From Diplosphaera chodatii (lineage: Eukaryota; Chlorophyta; Trebouxiophyceae; Prasiolales; Stichococcaceae), in assembly GCA_032358165.1 (NCBI GenBank), contig JAALGY010000021.1, positions 1,674,001 to 1,738,000 on the forward strand: DNA of 64,000 nt. The letters are read 5' to 3'. Positions within the stretch are counted from its first letter, which is position 1, and every line of letters starts with the position of its first letter. The notes below the pieces were generated by a model, which was not told where the DNA came from, ran no database searches, and saw only the letters and a program-made list of their open reading frames with translations. The translations under genes and the position numbers were made by a program. Positions 1-12,000 of the stretch are shown in pieces.

Positions 1-3000
1 GGCCCGGGCTGGCGGCGGCCCATGCCCCGGGTGTCCAGCATGCTGTTTGACCTCGAGGTGAGCCGCTGGGCCGTGCTCGAGATGAAGGCCCAGTGAAACA
101 GCATCCGATGCATCTGACAATGAGCCAATGAGCCTCCTGGGTTCTGGCACCCAGAGTCGGGGGTATTGTCAATCCACACTGGTGTTGCCACCCACCTGTT
201 GGGGCCGGCAGGATGGGCTGTCAAGGGACCTGCACACCTTACCGCTTTTGTGCAGCAGCTGTACATGAATGTACCAGCAACTGTACAAGCGCACTGGTCC
301 AGTGCGGACAACAGATGCTGCGTCGCCCTGCCTTTCCTTTCATCCGTGACCTTGGAAAGCATTGCTCACTGTATGAAGATAGCCCCATCCCAATCTTGCG
401 CAGCAATGTGATCCAAGTGCTACTGAGGCGCGTACTCAGGTCGTGTTGTGTCATCCCAGTGCATAGCAAGGAAAACTCTTGGCCGACCTGCTGCTGTGCC
501 GAGCCCTTTGCCATTGTTTGCTGTGCAGCTGGAGGATCAGGAGTCAGGGGACGATGTGGCAGCGCCCAGCATCTCCCGCCAGCTGCTCAAACTGCTGCAG
601 CCCCGCAGCCAGGACGAGCACCAGGTTTGCGTCCTGAGCTGGTTTTAGGGTTTTAGGCCAGCCAAAGTGCATGTATTCTGTATGAGTTGTGACATGGAAG
701 CGAAAAGCCAAGCGCAGTTTGCTGAGAGCGTGGAAGCTAATGTGATAAACTCAAGCCAAGCAGATCCTGTTTTGTGCACTGCAGCTGGGCATGGCGGTGA
801 ACGCGGCGTATGAGAAGGCGGCCGGCGCCGGGCAGCAGCTGGGCATCGACGAGCTGGCCGACACGCTTCGTCGGGAGGGGCACGACGTGCGCATCCGCAC
901 CGCGCTGGGCGGCGGCGGCGGCGGGGAGTGCCTCCGCAACCTGCGCCACCAGTTCCTCACCCTCAACATGACGGGTGCGCCCTGTTTATCGAATCGCCTG
1001 CTCGTCAGGGGCCAGCTCGTATGATGCAGGTGCTGGTCACATCATGCAGGTGCTGCAGCATGTGCTGATTGCACCAACGACTGTTGCCGCCCCAGCCTCA
1101 AGCCGCCTGCTCACACGTTCTGCGCCGTGCGCAACAGGGCAGGACGGCGTGCGTGTGGAGTGCATCATCGACCCCAGCTTCGCGGAGCAGTGGGGCATTG
1201 CCCGCCCCACGCCCGCCTACGCCAACGTGGTCGCCGCGCTGCCCCAGGTCCGGGCCGCACCCCTCCGCCACAAAGTCTCTGCCACACGCACTTGACGCTT
1301 GACACCGCAACTGCAAGCACCCTGCCAAGCTGGTTGCCAGCGACCCCACTGTCCCGCCGTCACCCGTCAGCTGGCCATGGGCAGTGGGAATGGGAACACC
1401 CTAGCAAATGCGTGCGCAGGTGTATGTGGGCTCCGCGGTGGAGCCGCTGGTGGACTTTCTGTGCAGCGAGCTGGCGGCGGCGTTCCGGGCGGAGGGGGCG
1501 ACGCTGCCGCCCTGGCGCGCCGCCGACGCGATGCTGTCCAAGTGGCGGCCCCGCCGCTCCGTCGACTGCGACATGCTGTCGCCCCCCGGCACCTTCCACG
1601 TGCGTCACCCAGTCGACGCTTGCCATGTTTGTCAGTGTTGAGCTCAGCCGCCACAAGGTCACATGAGCATGTTGCCAGGCTTCGCCTGGGAGCTCATTTA
1701 GCTGAGGGCGTCTGCCCTGCAACTGGGAGCTCCCAGCACCTTCTTGCATGCAGCTGCTATATGCTGACACCTGGGCAAGGGTATCCTTTCATGATCCTTT
1801 GACTGACCCTATCTGCAGGCATCTCACTCGCCATTTGAGGCCGCGATGGCGCACCTGTCCCGTTGCTCCGCACCCGGCGGCCGCCCGAGCAAGGCGCAGC
1901 GCCTGAGCGGCGTGGGCGGCGGCGGCGGCGGCAGCACCAGCTCCGGGGCGGTGCACAAGCCGCCGCACCACGCCTCCGCCTCCCTGCACGCCAGCCCGCG
2001 CGCCAGCCCCAAGCCCAGCCCCCGTGGCAGCTTCCTGGCAGGTGGGGTCTGCTGTCTGGTTCACTTGACCAAGGCATGACAGCCGGATTTGCTTCTACAA
2101 AGGGTGTGGAGGGTAGTCTGGGTACCAAAGCCGCTGACTTGGGTGCATCCCTGTAATCGTGGCTACAGCGCTGCACCAATTGGTCAGTCCCACCTCTTCA
2201 ACATCGATGTCTGCACTGCAGGCGGCAGCTACATGGGCGGCCGGCCGCTGGCGATGGACAAGTCGGCCAGCCGGGCGCTGTCGGATGCCGAGGCTGAGGA
2301 GGCCCTCGGTGCCCAGGTCAGTGCAGCGCACCACATGCCTTCCATCAAGCCCGGCTGTCCACTGCACTGTGTGATCGTGTCAACGCAAGATGCAGCATCC
2401 TCTTGTACCCTGTTGCTGTGCAGGCATGCACAGTTTGACGCTTTTGTACACTTGGTTGCAGGTCGCACTCGCTGCTGCTGCTCGGGCCGCGGCCGCAAAG
2501 TTCGCGCTGGACAGCCACCCCGACGTGTACAGCGACGGTGGAGACCTGTCTGACAGCAGCGCCGACTCCGACGCCGCCACCATGACGGACTTGAGCTTCC
2601 GCCGGTCCGCCAACATGGACCGCATCAGCGGTGGCCAGGGGCAGGCCAGCAGCGGGACGCCCTACAGGGTGGGCCGCCGCACTTCTGCTGGCGCGGACCT
2701 GTCCACGCTGTCCAGCAGCTGGCGCGCGTCCGACTGCATGCCCTTTGGCGGCGGCGGCGGCGGCTTTGGCGTCGCCCCGAGCAGCTCGCCACACCGTGGC
2801 TCCGTCAGCAATGGCGCCGTCCGCATGAGCCTGGAGGGGGTGTCCAACAGCGATGGCAGGTCAACAGCTGCTACCAACCTTGCCAGCTGCTGTCTCCGCC
2901 CAGGCTGAAGCATGTGTCTGCTGCTGAACACAGCATCAGCTGCGGTATCAAGTGTGGTGTATCGTTTGTGGCTGCTTGCGTCGTTGCCGACACCTTGCTG

Positions 3001-3985
3001 ACTACATTTGGTTGTGCTGCCTGCAGCGACACCACAGCAGTGCCGCCCGCACCCAGCGGCCTGCCGCCCATAGCGCTACAGGGCCGCCTCATCTCTGCGC
3101 CGCCGTGCCTGCCCGGCCCTGACGCCGGCGGCGCCTCGCAGGTCGGTGATGCGAGCATTGCAGCAACTGCTGCATGCCTGGCTTGGCATCCCCAACAGGC
3201 TGTGCTGCCCTGCCAGATGTCAGACATTTCACAAGGTCAATAAGCAGCAGCCTTACAGCCTCTGACTCCTAGTACTCTCATGCGCTGCAGGCTGTACCGC
3301 AGGTACAACCGGCAGCCCGTGCCCCCTCCGCCCCGCAGCCGCCAGCCCCAGTCATTGAGCCCGAGTTCGACTTCCCCAAGCCGGCGAGCATGTCCACATA
3401 TGTCCCACCGGCATGCATGGCACTGACTACTTTATACTAAGTTTCCTGTTCAACAGCTTGGCACTGCGATAGACATCATGGATGTTGCTTTTGCAGGCGC
3501 CTGCAAAGTCTGCGCTGTCCTTTGCACGCCGCCCCTCCGGCCCCACCGGCAGCGGCAGCGGGCTGGACCGCCGCAGCGGCACCATCAGCCGAGCGTCTGG
3601 TGGCAGCGGGCGCGGCGCTGGCGGCCGCACCGTGAAGTGCCTCCCGCCGCTGGAGGCGGGCCCCGGCCGCCAGACCAGCCTGCCCTTCAACACGACCAGC
3701 GGCAAGGCCGCCGCGCTGTCCGACATGCACATCACCCGCAGCAGCGGGCTGCTGCACAGCGCACACAGCACCAGCGCCGGCGAGCTCAGCCGCAAGGGGG
3801 GCGCCGCCGTGCCCCAGGGCGGGCCCCGGGGCCTGCCGCCGCTCCAGGGTGGCCCGCCGGCGGCGCCGGGCAGCAGCCCTGCGCGGCGTGCGGCTGCAGC
3901 GCAGCAGCAATTCGGTGTGCGCCCAGGACGGCATGCCAGCCCCGCTGCCCGCCGCTCGCCGTTTGCTGCGGGCCTCGAAGGTTGA
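1..3985 (+). CDS. DUF506 (PDDEXK-like family) protein, 5' end outside window
   Basis: The 3' part of a multi-exon gene. Exons I can join in frame: 1-57, about 529-622, 785-975, 1142-1248, 1420-1599, 1820-2041, then more exons to a final one near 3498-3985 ending in TGA. The diagnostic segment spans exons 4-5: VECIIDPSFAEQWGIARPTP, then VYVGSAVEPLVDFLCSEL, then LPPWRAADAMLSKW. This is the hallmark of the plant DUF506 family, which is classed as PDDEXK-like (nuclease-fold) but has no established reaction. After the domain comes a long tail rich in Gly, Ser, Ala and Pro, probably disordered, much longer than in land-plant members. Family assignment is from the motif; the function is unknown. The start codon lies upstream of the window. 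Confidence 0.8.
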
Positions 3986-4876
3986 GGGAGCTGCCCCACA
4001 CTGAGGCTGCGCCGCTGCTGGCGGGCTGGACTGGGGTTCCACGGCGGCAAGGCTGCTGCCGTGGTGTGTGAGCGGTGAGATCCCAGCGGCGGTGTGCAGC
4101 GTCAGGGTCTGAGCGGCTGTGAGGCGAGCAGCTATCGCCAGTGTGCGGCTGGCACTCCCAACAACGGGTGTCGCGCAGCAATTTTGAGGGCCTGCAACAG
4201 CGGCCCATTCCTACATTTGATTGGCAGCATGCGGCTTGGTCCGCGGCGCTGCCGCCTCTTCTTTGTGAGCAGCTGCTGACGATGGGGCAAGCGCAGCGAG
4301 TGAGACTCTGCCACCACGAGAGACAGGCAGGCAGCGGAGACAACACGCCCAAGAGTGGTTGCTGGACGGACGATACGGTGGCTGCAGCCATTCCTGTAAT
4401 GGCTCATAGGCAGCCGAGAGGGCTTGGGGCGCTTGTGCCTGCTTGCAGAGCGGCTGAGTATACAGTAGATGAGACTCCCATGGTGCGGCAGATAGTTGAC
4501 GAGCGAGATTCGGGAAAGATGTGGTGCTGCCAATGTTTGAGATGTTGCGCCGGGCCCTGGATGGGGGGCTTTGGCCAAGGGCAGCAGCCAGCGTGTGTCA
4601 TCAGAAGCTGTGCACCCAGCTATGCGCAAATTGGCGCGCAAAGCGATTTTGGCACCGTATCATGGTTTCCACAGGTAGCATGCGAGTGAGACGGGCGCCT
4701 ATCTTCTGGCTGCGCCTTGTAGCCCCACACCTTGTTGCAGCAGTTACTCTGATGGAGTTGACCCCTCAGAAATTGATTCTGTTTCTGAGCTGCCTGGCTG
4801 CAAGGCATTTTGCATGGTCCGTTCTTGTTGTGCTGTGCCTGCTGGCGGAATGCACCATTAGAAGACCACACCAGAC

Positions 4877-4881
4877 TGTAA
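4877..4881 (+). terminator. TGTAA polyadenylation signal candidate
   Basis: A chlorophyte-type TGTAA about 890 nt after the stop of the DUF506 gene. The long 3' UTR this implies is common in chlorophytes but is inferred here. Confidence 0.4.
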
Positions 4882-5083
4882 TCTACATATATTATATGAT
4901 GCGATCAGCCTCCAAAACATGCACATCTCATGTGCTCTTGACAGACTCTACACAGATCTGAAACTCCATTCCACCAAAATACATCTGTTGCACATCACAG
5001 AAAGGCTGACTGTTGGTACTGTGGCTGCAAACGCTACACGCAAGCGCTACACTCTCTCAAATGCACAAGATTGATCAGGCAGC

Positions 5084-5088
5084 TTACA
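5084..5088 (-). terminator. TGTAA polyadenylation signal candidate (minus)
   Basis: TTACA on the plus strand, reading TGTAA on the minus strand, about 60 nt beyond the stop of the unrecognised gene ending at 5150. The spacing suits a poly(A) signal. Confidence 0.5.
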
Positions 5089-5149
5089 CGTGTCTCTCGC
5101 TGTCATGCCATGTACCACTTGCACACCATCCAACCCTAACGCAGCACGG

Positions 5150-8100
5150 TCACACGTGGCGCCGCACAGGCGCCAGCATTGCATGATGCTCCTCGATACG
5201 CCGCAGCAGCCGCTCCGGAACCCTGCTGCTGACGGTGGCCGACCCCGCCAGGCCAGCAGCTGCAGGCCCCACGACGCTGCTGTCCCCGTCTGAGGCGCCG
5301 TCGGCAGCAGCGTCTGCGGACGTGCGCAGGCCGGCGGCGGCTGCGGGCCCCGACCTGACATGCTGCTGCGACGCTGTGGCACTGTCGGCGGCGGCGCTGG
5401 TGCAGGCCCGCTTGTGCGGCGGCGGCACATGCCGAGGCGGGGCCTCCTCCTGTGCCACAGCGTTGGATACTGTCAGCTCCGAGCTTGCGGCTGTATTTCT
5501 CCTGATCGGCAAGATAGACAGCAGCCCCAGTGCTGCTGGCCGTCGGCACCAAATCACGCTTTGAACACCCAGCGGAACCCACAGGCAGTGGACGACACTG
5601 GCATTGCCCTGGGTGCGGATGCTCATGTGCTACACCGCACCGGTGCACTCACCCGGGCCACGCGCTTCAGCACGCGGTGGGCAGCCTTGAGCTCTGCTGC
5701 CGGGGGCGCCGACCCCACGATGCGATACCGCACCAGGTTCGCGCACCTGCCGCCCCCCAGGTCCCTCACCTCCAGCTTGCCGTCCTGCAGACACCCGGAA
5801 CAGGGTTTGCAGAAGCCTACAACCACTTCACAGCTGCACACACGGACAGGCAGACTCAAGGTATGGCAGATTGGCCACTTCCGAAGCTGCACATCCAGAG
5901 CGGGCCCTGGCAAAGTAGGCTGGGCAGAGCACCGCGGCTCGTGTCCGGAGCCAGGCACAGCCACGCCACCAGCAGGGAAACGCTGGGGGTAAGGCGGGGA
6001 GGCTGAAGGGTCTGTAGGCGGCGCGCCTTGGCCAGGCGGGCGAGGCAGTAGCGCTGCAGCATCTGCGGGCGGCGGCGCCCCAGCCACGCCGCCAGGGTGG
6101 GCGGCCCCCCCAGCAGCAGCACCTCCCGAATGCGCCCCGCGCTCGCGCACCCCGCCTCCTGCACGAGCAGAGCACGCCAGAACATGTAGGGCCACATCCA
6201 CTTCGCCTGCTCCGATGGCCACATCACTCTGCACCCCGCTACAACCGAGAGCTCGGTCGTGGTGGTGAGCGTGCACAGACTGGTGTCATAGGCTCCATCT
6301 CGTCATGGAATTGAGCAAAAGGTTGGTGTGGCACGGTTAACAGCGTGGATCACAGGCGCACATGCGGCATACCATTGACCGCAGGCCGCAGGTAGTGTCC
6401 AGGCTTTGCTGGCAAGCATGTGATGTTGTGCAGCAGGCTTCATGCCGCACCGTGAGCGCCGCCACCGCCGACACCAGCAGCCCGAACTTGGCCTGCTGCA
6501 CCGCCACCGCCCGCCCCACCACCTCCTCGATTGGGCCCTCAGGCTCCCGCTCCCCTGGCGAAGGCCCTGTAGGAATAAACAGTGCATGCACTCAGACACT
6601 AATGATTGGTCAACTGCAGAGCATGTCGCCCATTGGACCCGCCACCGACAGGAGATGGCAAGCACATCTTGGCTGGTCGACATCAGGAGGCACACACGGT
6701 CATGAAATTTGCATGCATGCGGACACAGATGCGATCAGCCAGCAGCGAGACTGGCGTGCAGCGGTCCGCCAACCCGCACCAGCGCGCAGCAGGGTCTGGA
6801 CGCTGGCTGCCAGGTCGGCGGGCGAGGGCACCTTGGCACGTGCATGCAGGCGGTAGGCCTTGGCCAGGCGCTGCGGCACCTTAGAGTCCCGCGAGTCCCG
6901 CACCTCCTGCAGATGGGTGCCGATAACAGCGACTACAAGCTAGGCCAATTACACTTCTGTGTGATGCATGTGCACATGAAGATGGGCAAGTATATGTGGA
7001 AGCAGATGCAGTAGTACATACCTACAGGCGAGCTGCAAGCATAAGCAGATAGCACCTGCATGCAGGGCCAGGGTGTCGCGTGACATGTCAAGCATGAGAA
7101 AGTGCGGTGAGTGGCGTGCAGCACCCGCACGCACCACAAGCTGGTGGGAGGCCTGCAGCACCGCCAGCAGCTCGTGCAGGGAGGAGCGCTGCAGCAGCGC
7201 CTTCAGCGCTGAGGGCCGCGCGCCGCTGGTGCCGCCCCGCCGGCCGCCCACCCTGAACCACGCCTCACCGCCGGCCGCCGGCCTGCAGCATCAGTCACAT
7301 AGTTCGTGAATCTTTGCTTTGTCCGCCACCAGCTCCCTTGCAAGGGAACTCAGAGTGAGCAGCCAAGACACCTGTCCGAGCATGGGCTGCCGCGTAGACT
7401 CAGCGTGCATGACAGCCAGGCTGGACTGAGGCAAGTGCAATGTGCGCCTGTCAGCCGATGACGCAGGGCATGCCTGGGAGCGGGGTCGGCGGCATCGGCC
7501 GCCACCTCGGCCAGAGTGGCTATGGTGTCTGCATGCGCTGCCTGGATGTAGTCGCACAACTCGCTGCTGGTGACGCCCTTCAGCTCCTGGATGGACTGCA
7601 CATAGCACCACACAGCCTTGCATGGAACTCTACACATTCGGTCAGATACTGCTGGACACACGGCCAGTCCTTGAGTTGTGCACAGCCCTGCTTGCCAACC
7701 TCAGACACAATTAAGCTGTGGACACGTAGATCAGTGTCGAATGCAAGATATTGCCTGAATGTGGTAGACAGCACACCAGCACAAAGTTGTCAGTCATGAA
7801 CACACCTGCACCGCGCCGAGGATGAGAGTCCGCAGCGCTGCCTCTGTCTCATCTGCCACAAACGCCCCGGCAGGCTGCTGTGCATGCACCTCAGCTGCTG
7901 CAGCCTCTGCATGCTGCTGCTCTGGCGCTTGCGGGTCCTGCTGCATGGCGGGCTGCTCTGGATCTGCATGTTCCAGCTGCGCATGCACTGGCGCCGCGCC
8001 CGGGTGCTGTGTGGCGGGCTCTGCGGTCCGCCTGCTGCGACTGGCGCCACGAGGCTGCTGCGCCTGCGCTGTTGCACACGGCGGGTGCTGCTGCTGCTGC

Positions 8101-8303
8101 TCAGCTGCGTTGGACGCTGGCGCTGCTGGCTGCTCGGCGGGCGCCGCCGACGAGGCTTGCGCAGGAGTGCGGGGTGCAGACGACTGAGGAGCAAGGCCGG
8201 GCGGCTGCGCCAGGTCGCCCGCCTGCTGCGAGGCGGCTGGCCATGGCGCCTGTACCTGAGTTCGTGTTGCCCCGCTGCATGCGCGCTGCCTGGCTGCAGT
8301 CAT
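5150..8303 (-). CDS. Unrecognised protein with Ala/Gln-rich N-terminus and helical body
   Basis: I do not recognise this family. Coding-like minus-strand exons, in order: about 8303-7807 (Ala/Gln/Pro-rich, low complexity), 7593-7480 (ELKGVTSSELCDYIQAAHAD, joined in phase 0), about 7260-7130 (ALKALLQRSSLHELLAVLQA), 6910-6780 (VPQRLAKAYRLHARAKVPSP), about 6570-6450 (PIEEVVGRAVAVQQAKFGLL), 6230-6020 (WMWPYMFWRALLVQEAG, then LGRRRPQMLQRYCLARL), 5790-5650 (KLEVRDLGGGRCANLVRYRI) and a last Ala-rich exon ending at the TGA at 5150-5152. The conserved-looking middle is predicted helical with Leu-rich repeats of charge; no catalytic motif stands out. The first ATG in the first exon is at 8303, but an upstream exon is possible. 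The gene sits downstream of the selenium-binding-like gene on the same strand. Confidence 0.55.
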
Positions 8304-9016
8304 GCTGGCGACGCGGCACCCCGCCAATCAACAAATTCCTGCGCAGGGTCTCACGGTATTTCGGTCCTCATACAACTACGGCGTCAACTTCAGCGATCCT
8401 CCCCGTGTATGTGCTATGTATCGAGGCCTGCAAGAGTCATTAAGGACCCGACACGGCCGCACGGGCTTCGCCCATCCGGAGGTTATGATCTGACATATGA
8501 GTATCTCGCGGAGTGAAGCATGTGAATGCACTATTCGGAAGGCAGGAGCCCAGGCCTCAGGCCCTCAGCAGTTGCACTGAGAGTCCCAACTTGCGATGCG
8601 TTCCCATCGGCCATGCCAAGAGCCAGAGCACACGCGCTGGCTTGGCGCATGCACAGCGTGGGATTAGTGACACTGTGCTTCCGGCGGCATGCATGATTCA
8701 GACATACTGCTGCACCGTGAGCCGTCTCGTTATGTTTCAAAGCATGACTTGCATCGATCACCTCGTCAAGTTGCCAAACTGCATCGCAGCGAGTGTACCA
8801 CGAACCGCTGACAAGTGATGGCAAACATCATATCACGGTCACCCTGAAATGTAATCAGCCCAAAGTCTGAGCAAATGTCACTCAGTCATATGGTGTGCTG
8901 TACGAGCTGCAACAGCTGCATGTGCTGCAGCAGCGCCACAGACCGATGACGGCCGACCAGATCTTCAATCATCATATCAATGCGTGCTGCTGGGCAGCAA
9001 AGCGGCCCGAAGTTGG
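8304..9016. other. Intergenic region between two minus-strand genes
   Basis: About 0.7 kb holding the 3' UTR of the selenium-binding-like gene and the presumed promoter of the downstream unrecognised gene. I see no convincing exon, TATA box or TGTAA signal here. Confidence 0.4.
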
Positions 9017-12000
9017 TCAGTAGACCAGGTCAATTGACTGGGTGTACGATGCGATGCCGTGGGGCCGTGCGGGGATGTCCGCAAACAGGAACTACGAGGA
9101 AGGGACACACAGAAGTTCACTGGACATGGTGGTCATGATGAAGTACAGCAGTGGCTCATTTTCTTGGCTCCAGCAACGGCTGTGAGACACAGGGGTTACA
9201 ATGGCGCACCTGCACGCTCTTGTCAGTCTTGAACTTATCATCCTTGATCTCCACGACCACAATCTGCAGGGGCAGCATCGATGCTTGGTTCACACTTGCG
9301 TCAGAAACAATTCGATAAAATACACAGAAAGTGTGACGTAAAGATGGACACAGCGCCCGGAGCACACCTTGCGGTTGCCGATATCATGAACAACACCAAC
9401 AGCGCCCTGATCTGCAGAGGGCGGAACCGACCTTGCAAGCAGCCTACTTAGAACAGGAAGACAAGCGGCGACCTAGAGTCCTCGCATCAGTGGCACACCA
9501 CAAACGCTGGAAAGAGCAGCGCACCAAGGAAGTAGTCGGCAATTGCGAATCGGCTGCAGAACAACACAGCATACTGTTTACCAAGTAGCCTTTGTTTGTT
9601 GGGAAGCATGGTGCTTGCCAATTTGCGTTCAGTGCATACAGCGCACGCATGACATGCCACACGAGACTGATGCACATGGCAGCCTCCAATAGAAATGTGG
9701 GCGAAACAGGCGATGCACTTGTCGCCAGGGCCCAACGGGGTGATGTAGTGCGGCCTGGCCGCGCTGCCCAGGTCCAGGACGTCCAGCAGCTGACGCCGGC
9801 AGATGTAAACAGGATGTTTAGTCGTATCAGTGTAACTGCAAGCTGCTACCTGGATGCTGCAGCTGCACAGCTCTTTGCAAGGCAGCTGATGGGGTTCTGG
9901 CTGGCTGCAGAAGGCATGAACCCATCCTCACGCCCACTGTGCGCGCACCTTGGGGTGCAGGGGGTCGGTAGTGTCTAGGTACAGCACCTTGCCCACCAGG
10001 TTCAGCGACAGCAGGAAGCGGGTGCCGGGCGCCTGACAGCACGCAGTCAAGCAACATGTGACCGATCAACGTTGCTGACGGCTGCTTAAGAAGATCAAAG
10101 ATTTGAGATCGAACACAGCAATATCGGACTCTGCTCAGAGCGGCAAGGTTGTGCGGTCAGCCATCACTGGCGGAGCAGTCACAGACCCACCGCATTGGGG
10201 TCCTCTGCCAGCAGGTGCGGGTGTGTCTCGTCCTGCAGCAGAGCAGCTTCGCACTCATGCTGCATTGTTATGGCTGCCCACCTATCACCCGCGCACGCTT
10301 GTCCAGAGGGCACCGTGCCCTGGGGAATGGGTAAACTGTCTATCGTACCTCATCATTTTTGCAGCCATTGCTCACCTCAAACTGTAGGACCTTCTGCGAT
10401 GTACCCGCCACAACGTCAATGACGAATAGGCCGTTGTTGAGCACATCAGTGGCATATGCAAACTTCGTGTTGCCTGCATCAAACAGAGGACAACATCCCA
10501 GTGAAAACGGTGGACGTCTGCAGGGTTCACAGGCTGTGTATTATGAAACATGAACACACTACCAACTGGACTAGGTGGCTGCACCAATGAACTTGACATC
10601 GATGCTGCCGCTTGCGCCCTCCAGCTTGATGATGTGCCTACAGAACACCCACACTACATTGTGCAATCTACAACATGTCATCTACAACATGAGCAGCCCT
10701 GTGTGTCATGCGGGGTAAATGCAGGTGGTTGCTCCTATTTCATGTGAAGGCGCATGGAACAGACGCCCACCGCAGCTTCACGGTGTCAAAGTCCCAGACG
10801 TGCACGGTATCGCGGCCCACGATGTGGCCCAGCGGAGTGATGTCGCTGTTGTTCAGAAGCTGATCCGCTGCATGAGAGCACATGCCAATAGTGTCAGCAT
10901 TGTGCTGCTGGGGTCTCTGTGCACACTGGTCTCGCCTCACAATACCGAAAGAAGTGCTGGTGGGCAGCTGCACATTCTCACCAGCGACACCATCAAAGTG
11001 TTTGCGCTGAAGGCTGACACGCATGAAAGGATGCAGCAGGTGCGAGCTGCAGCACACCGATGGGGAAGGTCGCCACGTTGGCGGTGACGGTGGAGACCGG
11101 CAGGATGAAGTCGGAGGTGACGAGGGAGTTGGTGGGCAGGTGCACCGCGGCGCCGTGCGGGTCAAGCTTGGGGTACTGGCTGTCCACCAGGTCGTTGCCC
11201 GTAGAGTCCTGCAGGACATAGACGACAGTTGCTCATCAGACAGCGGGCAACGTGCACTTGTATGGTATGAGCGATGCTGCTGATTGCTCCCAATTGCCTT
11301 GGCATGGGTGCTTGTGCAGGCGTGATCGGCCACACAAGGACTGCTTAGTCTGAAGGTTCGGCAGACCCAGCACATGGTCACCTGAGGGTACTGAGCGACG
11401 ACCTGCAAGTCAGGGTCTGTAGCCACAAGACGGACTGTTTAAGACTTTGCATCTCTTGTATAGGTGATGAGAGACTAGCAACGGCGGTGTAGGACAGGCT
11501 ATGGGCAAGCAGTACACTGCCAATGCACATGCTACACGCACTGTAGAGCGAGATGCCGCCAGGTGCGCCACCAATGTCGGATCCCATCTGCACAGTGAGA
11601 GCAATCTCTATTGAAAAGCAGCTCACCAGATGTGTGCACATGTGCAAAGCAGTGCAAAGCAGACAGGACAGCCAACAAACTGAATGTGAACCAGTAAAGT
11701 CACACTGGTGATGCACGACAGGTGTGCGTGGACCTGTGTGGTCAGGAAGCCACCATCCGGCAGCTTGGGGTGGATTCCGGATTTGATACCCAGCACGTGG
11801 TCTGACACCGCTTTACGCTGCAGAGCAACGCAGGCGTGCAATGTCGCAGTTCAATGGACATGCTGCACACTCGGACTTGGCTGCCATTGATTTGTCCAAG
11901 CGTCGGATCAGCAGGTGGCCTCATTATGACCGACTGGTGGTGCCCTCACCGGTGGGTTGATGCTCTTCACGAACTTGGGCTTCCGCGGATCGGTGATGTC

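Larger units (their letters stand above)
3986..5149. other. Convergent intergenic region, 3' UTRs
   Basis: Lies between the stop codons of two genes that face each other. I see no coding exon in it. It holds a plus-strand TGTAA near 4877 and a minus-strand TGTAA (plus TTACA) near 5084, so it is best read as two 3' untranslated regions. Confidence 0.6.

Noticed and set aside
7822..8187. Cys/Ala-rich plus-strand frame
   Set aside because: It is the antisense shadow of the GCN-rich Ala/Gln exon of the minus-strand gene at 5150-8303.
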